A stretch of 34,928 bases of DNA from Schoenoplectus triqueter (lineage: Eukaryota > Streptophyta > Magnoliopsida > Poales > Cyperaceae): the NCBI GenBank assembly GCA_964058805.1, contig CAXKVV010001451.1, forward strand, positions 1 through 34,928, read 5' to 3'. The notes below the pieces were generated by a model. The model saw only the letters and a program-made list of their open reading frames with translations, was not told the DNA's origin and ran no database searches. The position numbers and the translations under genes were made by a program. Positions 9,591 to 18,546 of this stretch are shown here, piece after piece (position 1 is the stretch's first letter; the number at the start of each line of letters is the position of its first letter).

Positions 9591-9959
9591 AGAGATTTTG
9601 AATTTGCTAGTCGGCTGGGGTTAGAATTAGCAACTTCATGAATGAAACAAACTCAGCGAATCGCACCCGTATTCATATTGAATACGTATCCGGTACGAGA
9701 TATGAGGGGTTTTAGAAGAATCTAGGTAATATAGCCAATAGGAAGAAATCATCCCCAGTGGTCAGAGGAGGAGAGAGCTCTCAACCAAGACCTCTCCAAA
9801 TCCCAAATCATTGATGCATTAAAGGAGGAGGCTATCCTAGCAAAACCCCTGAATGATGTCGCCAACTCAGCCTTACTACATACATGTGGCGTATGGAAAA
9901 TCACCATGACAGCACCACAACAAACATCACAGTTGCCGGCTCAGGTAAGACCCAAGCTC
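9591..9959. other. Non-coding-looking spacer next to the LINE end
   Basis: I see no recognisable gene. One plus-strand frame is open across about 9790-9955 (SKSQIIDALKEEAILAKPL and on), of unknown identity, and could be a continuation of the unidentified right arm. The LINE begins beyond it. Confidence 0.25.
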
Positions 9960-9964
9960 TTTTC

Positions 9965-11054
9965 TATCTAGAGCACAGTTCATGAGGATCAGAATTATGG
10001 TAACTGGATTAATTTTGGAAATAGTGTGATTGTAGAAGGCAGTAACTAACTTATGTATATCAATTTGAATTACTTTTCAAAATATTTAATAAAAGTGAAA
10101 TGAAATATTATCTGGGCCTGAGGCTTTGTGTCTTTTATTTTCTCTAAAGTGAAAGAATTTTTAGTTCTGTTTTAAGATCATATGCTAAGATTTCTAACAT
10201 CCTGTGTTAACTCTATGTCATTTAATTAATTTAGCAGTTTTTTTTCTTTTTCCTAGTTTGACCTCTAAAATTATTGTTCCAACCTCTTATTTTTTTTATT
10301 AAATATCTACATTTTAATTTTTCAACTATTTTCAATATCACTAAGATTTAAGGAGTATGATTGCCACCAAGAGATGAGTAGACAAGTTTTCTTGATTAAT
10401 CCAAGTATTATCTCATTTAATTGTATGAAAAATTATTTTCTCATGAAATTGAGTAAAGAAAATCTGTCTAGACAAACATAAGATGGATAATATTTAAGAT
10501 TATATCAAGCAATAATTTATCTATTGATTTTAAGTCTATTAAATGATTAGAGATAATAAATTGATTAAATTTAGCACTGACTGAATGATTAAAGGAGTGT
10601 CCCTTTCTTTCTGATTTATTTCTAATTACATTAAAATCTCTTCATATTAACCATACTATATCAATTATGTTTCTAATATCTATTAATTTCTGCCAAAATG
10701 TGTTTCTTTGACTAGATATAATAGGACTATATAAGGATGTAAATATCTATATAAAGCTTGAGTTTTTATTTTTTTTATCAATAGTATTATAGAAAATATA
10801 AATATCTAGTTGTCTAATATTTCTAATTTTTTTTTTTATTCCAACTAGTATCCCTCCTAAACTCTCAACTGATAGTAAATTTAACCATTTAGTTATTATA
10901 TGGCTAAGATTTCTTAATGTCATATCTTTGAATTCAGATTTTTAATTTTTTTGTAATCCTACTAAATTATTTTGTGTTCTAATAATATATCTCCAACCAA
11001 TCTTCTCCATTTAGATTTTTCTGGTCCTCTAACATTTTAATTAATTATATTCAT
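9965..11054 (-). pseudogene. LINE ORF2: endonuclease and start of RT
   Basis: The frame likely starts at the ATG at 11052-11054, reading MNIIN then a stop where L1 endonucleases have Trp (MNIINWN), then NVRGPEK and RRLVGDILLEHKI. Further down it reads FWQKLIDIRNIIDIVWLI, stop, RDFNVIRNKSERKGHSFNHS; DFN belongs to the GDFN catalytic motif and the Gly is now Arg. It continues into the RT start, HKASGPDNISFHFY (about 10070-10105; family NKASGPDGF). The homology fades after about 9990. This apurinic-type endonuclease would nick target DNA. Many TAA and TAG codons and poly-T runs show long decay. Confidence 0.78.
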
Positions 11055-11226
11055 TTAAAAATTAAAGATCTAGTGGTAATATTTATGTACTTAAATCTAT
11101 ATCTATATTATATATTTTATTAAAGTCAATTTTATCTAAAATTCCATGAAAAAGTGCTGATAAGTTTTGTTGGGTTAAGGTTCTAAAGTATTGTACCACT
11201 TTTAATTTAATTTTATTTGTTGTGCC

Positions 11227-11731
11227 CAAATTTTTAAAAAATAGAAAGTTTTAACCGTTTTAACGATTTTGACAGACTCTGACGTTAATTTTTTTTAGAA
11301 AATGGATTTAATGAGTTTTCTGTGATTTAACTGTTTTATCTCACGTTAAACTCGTTATTTTTTTTTGAAAAAAATGTATTTAACGACTGTTTTTTTTCTT
11401 TAAATCTTAATAGTTAGTGACTATAAATTTTTATTTTATTTTTATTTTTTAAATATAAATTAATACCCTAATAAAAATATGAAGCAAATTCATCATATAA
11501 TAGTTTAGTATAATTTAAGATTTTTAACTTTTAAGTACTTATTTTTACTTAATTAAGTTAAGTATTAAGTACTAATGATATGAGAATATATTTCTTAGCA
11601 TTTTTAAATATGAATTAGTAGATAAAAATTGATTGACCATTTTTTAATTTAACGACTGTGTAAAACCGTAAAATCATTAACCATTAACTGATCACCTCAC
11701 TGTTAAGGGTCGTTAAACATTTTTTAAAAGC
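11227..11731. mobile_element. MITE inserted in the LINE, 11-bp direct repeats
   Basis: The 505-bp insert is flanked by tttgttgtgcc at 11216-11226 and 11732-11742. Its ends are imperfect inverted repeats: caaatttttaaaaaat on the left, and gcttttaaaaaat as the reverse complement on the right, with further ttaacgac motifs inside both ends. No protein is encoded. Removing the insert and one flank copy rejoins the LINE sequence. A 9- to 11-bp duplication suggests a Mutator-like non-autonomous transposon, but the exact ends are ambiguous by one to three bases. Confidence 0.72.
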
Positions 11732-11742
11732 TTTGTTGTGCC

Positions 11743-12102
11743 TAATGGGAACCCATAATTTGTAAATATATTTACTATATCATTATCATTGTGTAAAGAG
11801 TATGAAAAATCATGAACTAGGGAGTTGATACATGCTATGAGCAAAGAACTCCTTAGCTGGGTTAGTGCGGGAAGGGAGTACCTGTCATATATTATAATGA
11901 TTATTTGGTCTTCAACCTTATGCTTTGTCTAATTTGTTGGGTGTAACACTCTCCTTTGATATCCTCTGACCTTGCTCTTCCTCATTTATCAATATTAGTT
12001 CTTTATGTGTTGGGGTATCATAACCAATCATCTCAGAAGTAGGGTTGGTTTATGTCAAAGGGGTTTGGTAAGTTATGTTTACTATGGCCTCTCTCTCCTT
12101 TA
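11743..12102 (-). pseudogene. LINE ORF1 C-terminal tail and inter-ORF spacer
   Basis: On the minus strand, 12102 down to about 11930 still reads as protein-like text (NITYQTPLT, then TNPTSEMIGYDTPTHKELIL) with one stop. Below that, to the MITE, only fragments such as EFFAHSMYQLPSS remain. I take it as the end of ORF1 and the spacer before ORF2. No separate gene is visible. Confidence 0.45.
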
Positions 12103-12718
12103 TCAATAAAGGAGATTGTACCTCTGATGGGATATTATTACTACTATAGTTTTTTGGGTAGTAGATGAAATTTTTTTCCTGAGTAGAAGGGGTTTTGGTG
12201 CTGATGGGTGTGTGTTTAGGTTTTGTATCTTAGTTTTGGGTAATGATCTTGGTTTTCTTATTGTTACTGGGTCCACCTTTCTCTCCAAAACCACTTATTT
12301 TGTTCATCCCATTGTTGTTTTCTATTTATTTTTCCTAAGAGTTATCTACAAAGTCTCTTTTCTTTCTATTTTTTAGTCTTTTGGTTTGATCAGAGTTGGT
12401 GTCATTTGAGTTAGAGTCTATATAATCTAATTCATCAAAGGTGGCATCAAAGTAAATCTCATAGATTAAATGATGAAAAGTTATTTGTCCTAATTTATCA
12501 GAAAACTTTATTTTTCCTAAAAGGTTGTATGACATCTACATCACTTACCCCTACCTTCATTCTGAGATATGAGAAATCTAAATAGGTTCTAGACCTTAGG
12601 TCAACATCTAATAAGACCCCTCCACTTAGGTCTTCAGCAATTCTGACAAATTCATGGTGTTTAAAGAACTTATATGATGGGCCTCTGATAATTATCCAAA
12701 CTTGTATGGGTTTGTGGC
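12103..12718 (-). pseudogene. LINE ORF1-like protein, part downstream of the Tat insertion
   Basis: Just left of the Tat element, the minus strand reads HKPIQVWIIIRGPSYKFFKH, then HEFVRIAEDL, GGVLLDVDLRSRTYLDFSYL and RMKVGVSDVDVI. This is a conserved block found near the zinc knuckle of plant LINE ORF1/DUF4283-type proteins. It continues as YNLLGKIKFSDKLGQITFHH to 12335, then a low-complexity Asn/Lys-rich and Pro/Lys-rich tail at 12103-12294. The block joins in frame with FHGH on the other side of the Tat element (16274 upward) when one GTGGC copy is removed. Stops exist in the tail. Confidence 0.7.
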
Positions 12719-13202
12719 TGATAGGGATTAGTGCTCGAGACCACCTAATACTAGAGTAGGCTCATAAACCGAACTCGGTGGCTTCTACAAGCCCATAATC
12801 CTTTTTATCTTATACAAAGGCCCAACCTTGAGAGCCTATCCTCAAGAATCCTGCTTCGAAGGTTCAGTCTCGAAATAAGGAGTCTTCAATGTCCAGTCGT
12901 GATATTTAATGCTATCAATGATCATGTACGACGTGACATTAAAACACATGCACGACATTAAACATCATAATTATCGTCCCGAAGACGATGGTTGAAATGA
13001 TCCAACGGTCATATGATGCGAGATGGTGCCTATATAAGACCCGACCCTCAATACATGAAGGGGAGGGGGGTTGAACAACATAATACTCACATACTCACGT
13101 ACACATACATCCTTGAGACAGCTCATATGGAAGAGTAAAAGTCGATCCTCACTCTCATCTCGGTGATCAGTATTTTCGTCTTGTCGAAAATCTCACGTAT
13201 CA
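12719..13202 (+). repeat. 5' LTR of the Tat-type element
   Basis: The LTR starts tgatagggattagtgctcga and ends cacgtatca. A TATA-like cctatataagacc lies at about 13029-13041, likely the promoter. Upstream, gtcccgaagacgatg and similar short inverted words occur. It is 11 bp longer than the 3' copy, partly through an extra G run and tactcacg near 13060-13105. Confidence 0.93.
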
Positions 13203-13220
13203 TTTGGCGTCCACCGTGCT
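13203..13220 (+). other. Putative primer-binding site of the Tat-type element
   Basis: The sequence tttggcgtccaccgtg directly follows the LTR end. Many plant Tat elements have a TGGCG-type primer site in this position. I cannot say with certainty which tRNA it matches. Confidence 0.5.
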
Positions 13221-13640
13221 TACCACTCCAATGGCGAGCATACATTCAAGAGACGCACAATCCATTCATGCTGATCTTATGCACCCTGAAGGACATGAAA
13301 GAGACTCGGCATCTATACAACCTAACCAAAAATATTCCACCTCATGTTGAACGTGCCATATCTCCAACTCCTGTCCACCAGCCTCAATTTCAATATCAAC
13401 ACAACCCAGGTTATAATTATACATACCAACCTTTTCCACATACTTATCAGCCACATTTTTACCAACCAAATTACCCACCACCACACCCTCAATGGTCATT
13501 TTATCCTTATAATGGCCATCAACACTATCGTCCTTATTGGTATAATGGTGCTACATACCCTGAATTTGGTGGTTCCCCAGCTTCAATAATTTTTACCAAG
13601 CCAACCCCAACTACTCTCGACAACACCTTTCCTCCCACCA
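13203..13640 (+). pseudogene. Gag-region remnant with Tyr/Pro/Gln/His-rich segment
   Basis: An open frame (within 13163-13837) runs from the LTR through this region and on into the integrase zinc module. The segment 13344-13560 is strongly biased: pieces such as HNPGYNYTYQPFPHTYQPHF and QPNYPPPHPQWSFYPYNGHQ. I see no capsid domain or zinc knuckle. The frame then passes directly into integrase-like text around 13660-13700 (QYLKPWLKC, then EIHEGICG), so the deletion that removed protease, RT and RNase H fused the two parts in frame. Whether this low-complexity piece is part of Tat gag or picked up from elsewhere is open. Confidence 0.5.
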
Positions 13641-13699
13641 TATATCGGTCCTGCCTCCTCCAATATTTGAAACCATGGCTGAAATGTGTTCAAGAAGAA

Positions 13700-14752
13700 A
13701 AGGCAAAGAAATTGTTTGTCGAAATACATGAAGGAATTTGTGGGAGCCACAAAGGGGCCAAAACGCTAGTAAAGCGTGTTTTACGAGCAGGTTATTATTG
13801 GCCAACAGTTCATCATGATGCAACATCCTTGGTATAAAAATGCGAGAAATGCTAACTTAATAGCAGGTTAACACATGTGCCACCAGCTGAGATGGTCACA
13901 ATAGTCGGTGCTTGGTCTTTTGATCTATGGGGAATCAACATCATGGGTCCTTTTCCCATGGCAACATATCAGCGAAAATTCATTGTTGTGGCGGTCAAAT
14001 ATTTTACTAAATGGGTGGAAGCCGAAGCTCTGGCGTCGATTACTTCTCAAGCTATTGAAAAGTTTATTTGGAAAAAGATTATTTGTCGCTTTGGATTGCC
14101 CTATGCCATTATTTTCGACAATGACATGTAATTTACTTCTCGACAAACTGTAAGTTTTTTGTCCGGGTTAGGCATTCATAACAACTTTACTTCTATTAGT
14201 CATCCCGCTAGCAACAGATTGGCCGAGATGATAAATAGAACGATAATTAATGGCTTAAGGAAGAAAGTCCAAGAGAATCAGAAGAATTGGCCCGACACAC
14301 TCGAAGAGATTCTGTGGGCATACCGAACTACCCCACGAGAAGCAACTCAACAGTCTCCTTATTCATTGGTTTACGGAATGGAAGCAGTTACTCCTCTCGA
14401 ACTCGTAACCCATTCGTTCCGTATAGATTCATACAATGAATCAAACAATAGCAAAGCCAGAACAACAGATCTCAACAACATCCCTGAGATTTGAGAAACA
14501 GCTCAAGTTAGAATCATGGAATACCAAAGGAGGATCAAAAAGGCGTTCGATAAAACCATCACCCCAACTCATTTTCAACAGGGTGATTTGGTTTTACACA
14601 AGGTGGAATCAATAGGAAAAAAAGTTAGAAAATTAGATGCCGCATGGGAAGGACCATTTCGAATTGTACGATCTTACAACAATGGATCGTACAAGCTGGA
14701 AACAATAAGAGGAAAAGAGATACCAAGATCTTGGAATGCAAGGCATCTGTGA
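13700..14752 (+). pseudogene. Tat-type integrase, catalytic Asp lost
   Basis: The zinc module reads IHEGICGSHKGAKTLVKRVL with GYYWPTVHHDA, then KCEKC after a stop at 13837. The core reads SFDLWGINIMGPFPMATYQ, where this clade has WGID: the first catalytic Asp is Asn (GAC/GAT to AAC). Next come VAVKYFTKWVEAEAL and IICRFGLPYAIIFDND, which keeps the second Asp. A stop follows (FDNDM, stop). Then HPASNRLAEMINRTI keeps the Glu, though SNG is changed to SNR. The C-terminal part (14516-14752) has FQQGDLVLHKV and GPFRIV, the usual GPF module. Several stops and the lost Asp make it inactive. Confidence 0.85.
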
Positions 14753-14834
14753 AAATTTTACTTGTGATTTTATTGCTTGTTTGTTATTGGTTATGTATCT
14801 TCACAATTATTATAAATAAAATAATTTAATAATG

Positions 14835-15058
14835 TCAAGTTGTTGAAAAATTATAAAGTAGACTAACTTGGAGTTGTTGAAAAATTATAAAGTAGACACT
14901 CCTTACTAATGTCAAGTTGTTGAAAAATTATAAAGTAGATAATAACTTAGAGTTATCGAAAAATTATAAAGTAGACGCTCCCTAGCAATATAATAACTTG
15001 TCGAAAAATTACAAAGTAGACAATAAATTTAAGCTGTCGAACAATTACAAAATAGACA
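14835..15058 (+). repeat. Tandem array 1 in the Tat element: alternating 34-36 / 43-45 bp
   Basis: Six copies of a core t(t/c)gaaaaattataaagtaga start at 14843, 14877, 14920, 14956, 15001 and 15037. The distances are 34, 43, 36, 45 and 36 bases, so short and long units alternate and form a dimer of about 77-81 bp. The last two copies have changes (acaaagtaga, acaaaatagac). No coding frame is present. Confidence 0.82.
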
Positions 15059-15094
15059 ACAACTTGGGGCATTAATGAAACTCGAAGACCCAAT

Positions 15095-15235
15095 AAAAGG
15101 TCGCATCGCAGACCTAAATGTCACAAAATTCAATAAAGGTCGCATCGCAGACCTCAAACTTATAAATTCGACAAAGGTCGTATCGCGGACCTCAAAGTTA
15201 CAAATTTCGATAAAAGTCCCATCGCAGACCTAAGA
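15095..15235 (+). repeat. Tandem array 2 in the Tat element: four units of about 39 bp
   Basis: The core ggtcgcatcgcagacct starts at 15099, 15138, 15176 and, altered to agtcccatcgcagacct, at 15215. Spacings are 39, 38 and 39 bases. Each core is an imperfect palindrome (GGTC...GACC). Linkers are AT-rich and contain caaa and tc(a/g)ataaa. It follows array 1 directly but with an unrelated unit. Confidence 0.85.
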
Positions 15236-15517
15236 AATTACAAACCTCAAAATGACAAGAAATGTGAAACAAATGCTTAAAATAATAATATGACTTTTCA
15301 TTAAACTTCATACAAGAGAGATATTCCCACATGTCGGGAACAAAGCTCGAAAAAGAGAGAAAGATAGCAACAAAAGAATTAATTACACTATATCAGAATT
15401 AATTATATGAATTAATTACGCTAAAACTGTTGTTCCAGTTATAACAATAATCCCACAAAGAGTACTTATAAACAAACAGATAGGTATATAAGTCATTTAC
15501 AAGTTCATAAAAGTAAG

Positions 15518-15581
15518 GAGTGGTGACCATTCATAATAAACGAACATAAAGTTCTCAGAATATTATGAATGGTCTCCACTC
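15518..15581 (+). other. Strong hairpin before the Tat 3' LTR
   Basis: gaccattcataat at 15525-15537 pairs perfectly with attatgaatggtc at 15562-15574. The stem extends outward, after one T-T mismatch, by gagtgg (15518-15523) with ccactc (15576-15581). The loop is 24 bases. The region 15505-15735 also has a 76-codon minus-strand open frame that I do not trust. Confidence 0.75.
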
Positions 15582-15795
15582 TGACATTTTGGATGATGAA
15601 AAGAAAGAACGAAAACCCTTTTAAATAGGGGTAACGAAATAAAATATTTCGGTAACATGTCTTGGCACAACATGTATATATAAATCTCATCGAGGAGATG
15701 CGAACTTCTCGGATCAAAGAGATTAATGTGTACAATTCATTTTGAAGATTTTTTTACAAACCCTTAAGTAATTAACTTAAGATTTCGAGGGCTTA

Positions 15796-16268
15796 TGATA
15801 GGGGTTAGTGCTCGAGACCACCTAATGGGCTTGAGTAGGCCCATAAACCAAACTCGGGGGCTTTTACAAACCCATAATCATTTTTACCTTATATAAAGGC
15901 TTAACCTCGAGAGCCCATCCTCGAGAGTCCTGCTTCGAAAGCCCAGTCCCGAAGCAGGGAGTCTTCAATGTCCTGTTATGATATTTAATGCTATCAATGA
16001 TCATGCACAATATGACATTAAGACACATACACGACATTAAACACCATAATTATCGCCCTGAAGGCGACAACTGAAATGGCCCAACGGTCATATTGCGTGA
16101 AATGATTCCTATATAAGACCCAACCCTCAATAAATGAAGGGGGGTTGAACAACATAATACTCACATACACATACATTCTCGAGACAGCTCATAGAGAAGA
16201 ATAATAATCTGTCCTCACTCTCATCTCGGTGATCGATATTTCCGCCTTACCAAAAATCTCTCGTATCA
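15796..16268 (+). repeat. 3' LTR of the Tat-type element
   Basis: The LTR starts tgataggggttagtgctcga and ends ctcgtatca, followed by the gtggc duplication. The TATA-like tcctatataagaccc is at about 16109-16123. The sequence gatttcgagggctta just before it (15781-15795) is the likely purine tract. Confidence 0.93.
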
Positions 16269-16273
16269 GTGGC

Positions 16274-17437
16274 CATGAAAGTCATGTTTCTTGGCATAGG
16301 CTTCTATTGGGGATTAAGTCCTCCTAGATGCAGTGTTTTTAGTTCAAGGATTGTAGCCCTCCATGTAAGGTTAGGGGGTCTATTTGAAATTTGTTATGAG
16401 TAATAGCTCTAGCTACACAATGGAATCTAGGTACTAGGAATTTCTTATCTATATGCGCCTGAATATACGGGGTACCCATATTTCTATTGTCAGATATAAC
16501 TAAGCTACGAGAGAGTGTTAACGGAAGATCCTCATTTTCGTCATTGGAAGATAGGTGGAGCATGGCATACTCATCAACAGAACTTGTGCATGGTTAGTAG
16601 AGGAGTATTGAATTGGTCAGAGAGATTCTTGGTCGATTGAAGTGGATTTAGTTTATCTGACGGAGGAATGTAAGACTAATGAGGAGGTTGGAAGTGTGGA
16701 GGAAGAGAAGGTGGTATCTAATTAAGAAGGTGTTGGTTGTAAGGTATGAGCGGGTAGAGGAGGTGGTAACTACGAGAAATGTGGAGGAAGAGGTAGTAAA
16801 GATGGTTGAGGTGGTGGTTGAGTCGGAGGAAAATGTGGCAAAAAGTAAGTGGTCTGAATCTGAGTATGAGGTATAGGGTGGTAAGATTGAGTAGATTGTG
16901 ACTTACAGTGTATTGCTCTATACCCGGTTTTTCCACAATCGAAGTAAATCAAGGCATTATGACAATCTCGAGAGGAATGATTTTTTTCAACACATCGGAA
17001 GCAAGTTATGATGCCCTTAGTTCGATCTAGCCTGATCTGTGTTATTTTCTTGGAATCTCTAGTGTTTTGATTGCGTGGATTGATCGGAGGGGGAGGATGA
17101 AGTGGCGTGCGAGGAGGTAGATTTGATGGAGAGGGATTAGGTGGTGATCGGTTTATCTGTGATGAGATAATCGAAGGAGCTGATTCTGGGTTAAGTTGCA
17201 TGGATCGAGTGAAAGGATCTTTGATCGAGTCTGTGATCGCTTTGAGATAATCCCTTATGCCTGGTTTATTTCCTCCATTATTCGTTCTGGTAGGACTCAT
17301 GTGCAAGGTTGTATCAGCAACGTTTCTTGAGTTTCTGATCAAGTCTTGAGTCATGAGAGGAAGGGTTGATGTGGCTAATTCAATTACCTTTTGAATGAGA
17401 CCTCAAAATCTCATATGACCACGTCTCTAGTTGCCAT
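16274..17437 (-). pseudogene. LINE ORF1-like zinc-knuckle protein, 5' part
   Basis: A likely start is the ATG at 17435-17437 (MATRDVVI, stop, DFEVSFKR), followed by a frame change into VIELATSTLPLM. A 194-codon frame (16770-17354) then covers a Pro-rich middle and two CX2CX4HX4C knuckles at about residues 118-155. The first is intact (CFRCVEKNHSSRDC). The second reads YFDCGKTGYRAIHC, with the first Cys and the His both replaced by Tyr. Below it, 16339-16563 reads GTPYIQAHIDKKFLVPRFHC, and near 16275-16310 AYAKKHDFHGH leads into the Tat insertion. Such proteins bind the LINE RNA. Cys-to-Tyr and His-to-Tyr are G-to-A and C-to-T changes. Confidence 0.75.
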
Positions 17438-18130
17438 CGTGTTATCAAGAAGTGAATTCTTGATTAGCTGGTCCGAGAGAGAGGCAGGAGTTAGAGCAAT
17501 ATGTAATTTAATTAGTAACTATCGCCATATATATTTCATCGTATGAAAAAGTAGATCTTGGCTGCAAGAAAGGATCCCAACTAGAATTACATTTGAATAA
17601 ACTAAACCAATGCAAGATTGCCAGTTGCACGAATTTAGTTGGGTCCTTGTTTAAATTAATTAGTAGGCCTAATGAGAAGATCAAATTTTACTTGGTCTTT
17701 TCCCGATTATTGGAAAATATGTGTTAAGATAATATGTACTATAATAGTATAGATATACAAGGTTAGACATGCATGAAAGAGACGTTAATCTACTTCGTCC
17801 TTTTGTCTTAATTTGTCTATATGCCTAAATATATATAGCTTATAGCTTCATCATGCAAGGGCTGTGTTCTTTACTTTTTTGGGTAAATCAAGCATAAATG
17901 AAGGGAAATTTATGTTGCAAATTTTCATTTTCCTTTCAGAAAAGGAGATGATGTAAAGAAAACTGTACATAGAGTTGGTCACTAATTGGAAGGCTCAATT
18001 ATGCTTTTATGAGTTATGACAACTCATGGAGGCAGTGTTAATTTATACATAACATTTTCAAACAATGGACATTAGTGTGTTTCTTAATTAATTTCCTATT
18101 CGAGAAGTATTCATGCATAGTGTGTGTGTC
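17438..18130. other. No gene seen; possible LINE 5' leader at left
   Basis: About 700 bp without a supported gene. The first 100 bases or so (to about 17540) may be the LINE 5' untranslated region. The rest is AT-rich, with short runs such as tatatata near 17830 and a stretch tgtgtgtgtctatatata leading into the MITE. I see no coding frame or repeat copy. Confidence 0.4.

Positions 18131-18163
<33 letters not shown>
18131..18163. repeat. Microsatellite (TA)n(GA)n at the MITE edge
   Basis: A run of TA repeats passes into GA repeats directly before the MITE arm. The same TA-then-GA pattern precedes the copies at 26837 and 27066, so it belongs to the element's ends rather than being chance. Confidence 0.8.
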
Positions 18164-18165
<2 letters not shown>

Positions 18166-18546
18166 TGGAGATAGCGTGAGCTTAAGCTCACGGAGATCTT
18201 CCGTGAGCTTAACTCAAAAAACATATTAAATCATCTCGAAATTTTAATTTATCATTCTCAATAAATTCTTTATATGAAAATCTCATGGGATGCAAAAATT
18301 TAGAGCGTTTTGAGCTTTTTAAGTCACCGTTTTTAATTTTTTAAAATGATGTTCAAGTATTTAATATATTATTATTATTTTTAGAGCTGATTTTCAAAAA
18401 TTAAAAACGATGACTTAAAAACCTCAAAACGCTCCAAATTTTTACATCTCATGAGATTTTCATATAAAGAATTTAATGAGAATGATAAATTAAAATTTCG
18501 AGATGATTTAATATATTTTTTGAGTTAAGCTCACGCTATCTCCACT
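18164..18546. mobile_element. Fold-back MITE, 383 bp, nearly all inverted repeat
   Basis: The two halves are inverted copies of about 185 bases, from agtggagatagcgtgagctt to the matching aagctcacgctatctccact, meeting at a small AT-rich centre near 18355-18385. The left arm has about 28 extra bases (agctcacggagatcttccgtgagctta, 18184-18211) that the right arm lacks. They form an 18-base palindrome cgtgagcttaagctcacg at 18175-18192 and a second ttccgtgagctta copy. TA repeats flank both sides, so a TA duplication cannot be told from the microsatellite. No protein is encoded. Arm identity is very high, so this copy is young or kept alike. Confidence 0.88.

Larger units (their letters stand above)
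12719..16268 (+). mobile_element. Tat-type Ty3/gypsy element with large internal deletion
   Basis: Two LTRs (12719-13202 and 15796-16268) with TG...CA ends flank an interior of about 2.6 kb, and the target-site duplication gtggc is perfect (12714-12718 and 16269-16273). The interior has a short gag-like region and an integrase of the Tat/Retand type. Protease, RT and RNase H are absent. After the integrase come two tandem-repeat arrays and a strong hairpin; long repeat-bearing 3' regions are known from Tat elements. The LTRs differ by visibly more than 10%, including small indels. It lies inside the LINE, so it is younger than that insertion. Confidence 0.9.
9960..17437 (-). mobile_element. 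L1-type LINE, minus strand, interrupted twice, 3' part missing
   Basis: Read on the minus strand it carries an ORF1-like zinc-knuckle protein (17437 down to about 12103, interrupted by the Tat element), then the endonuclease and the first part of reverse transcriptase (11054 down to about 9965). It is split by the Tat gypsy element at 12719-16268 and by a MITE at 11227-11731. The homology stops early in RT, so the catalytic RT palm, the RNase H if any, and the poly-A tail are missing. That is unusual, since LINEs normally lose their 5' end. The ends are approximate and no target-site duplication was found. Confidence 0.82.

Noticed and set aside
14835..15235. Possible CRISPR array, because of regular repeats and spacers
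   Set aside because: The spacers are similar to each other, the unit is inside a plant retrotransposon and no cas gene exists. They are tandem repeats.
15505..15735. 76-codon minus-strand open frame in the Tat 3' region, possibly an antisense gene as reported in some Tat elements
   Set aside because: It is short, low in complexity, overlaps the hairpin and shows no motif. I cannot support a gene.
16679..16876. Plus-strand frame rich in Val/Glu
   Set aside because: It is antisense to the Pro-rich and His-rich part of the LINE zinc-knuckle protein; the composition is a mirror of that bias.
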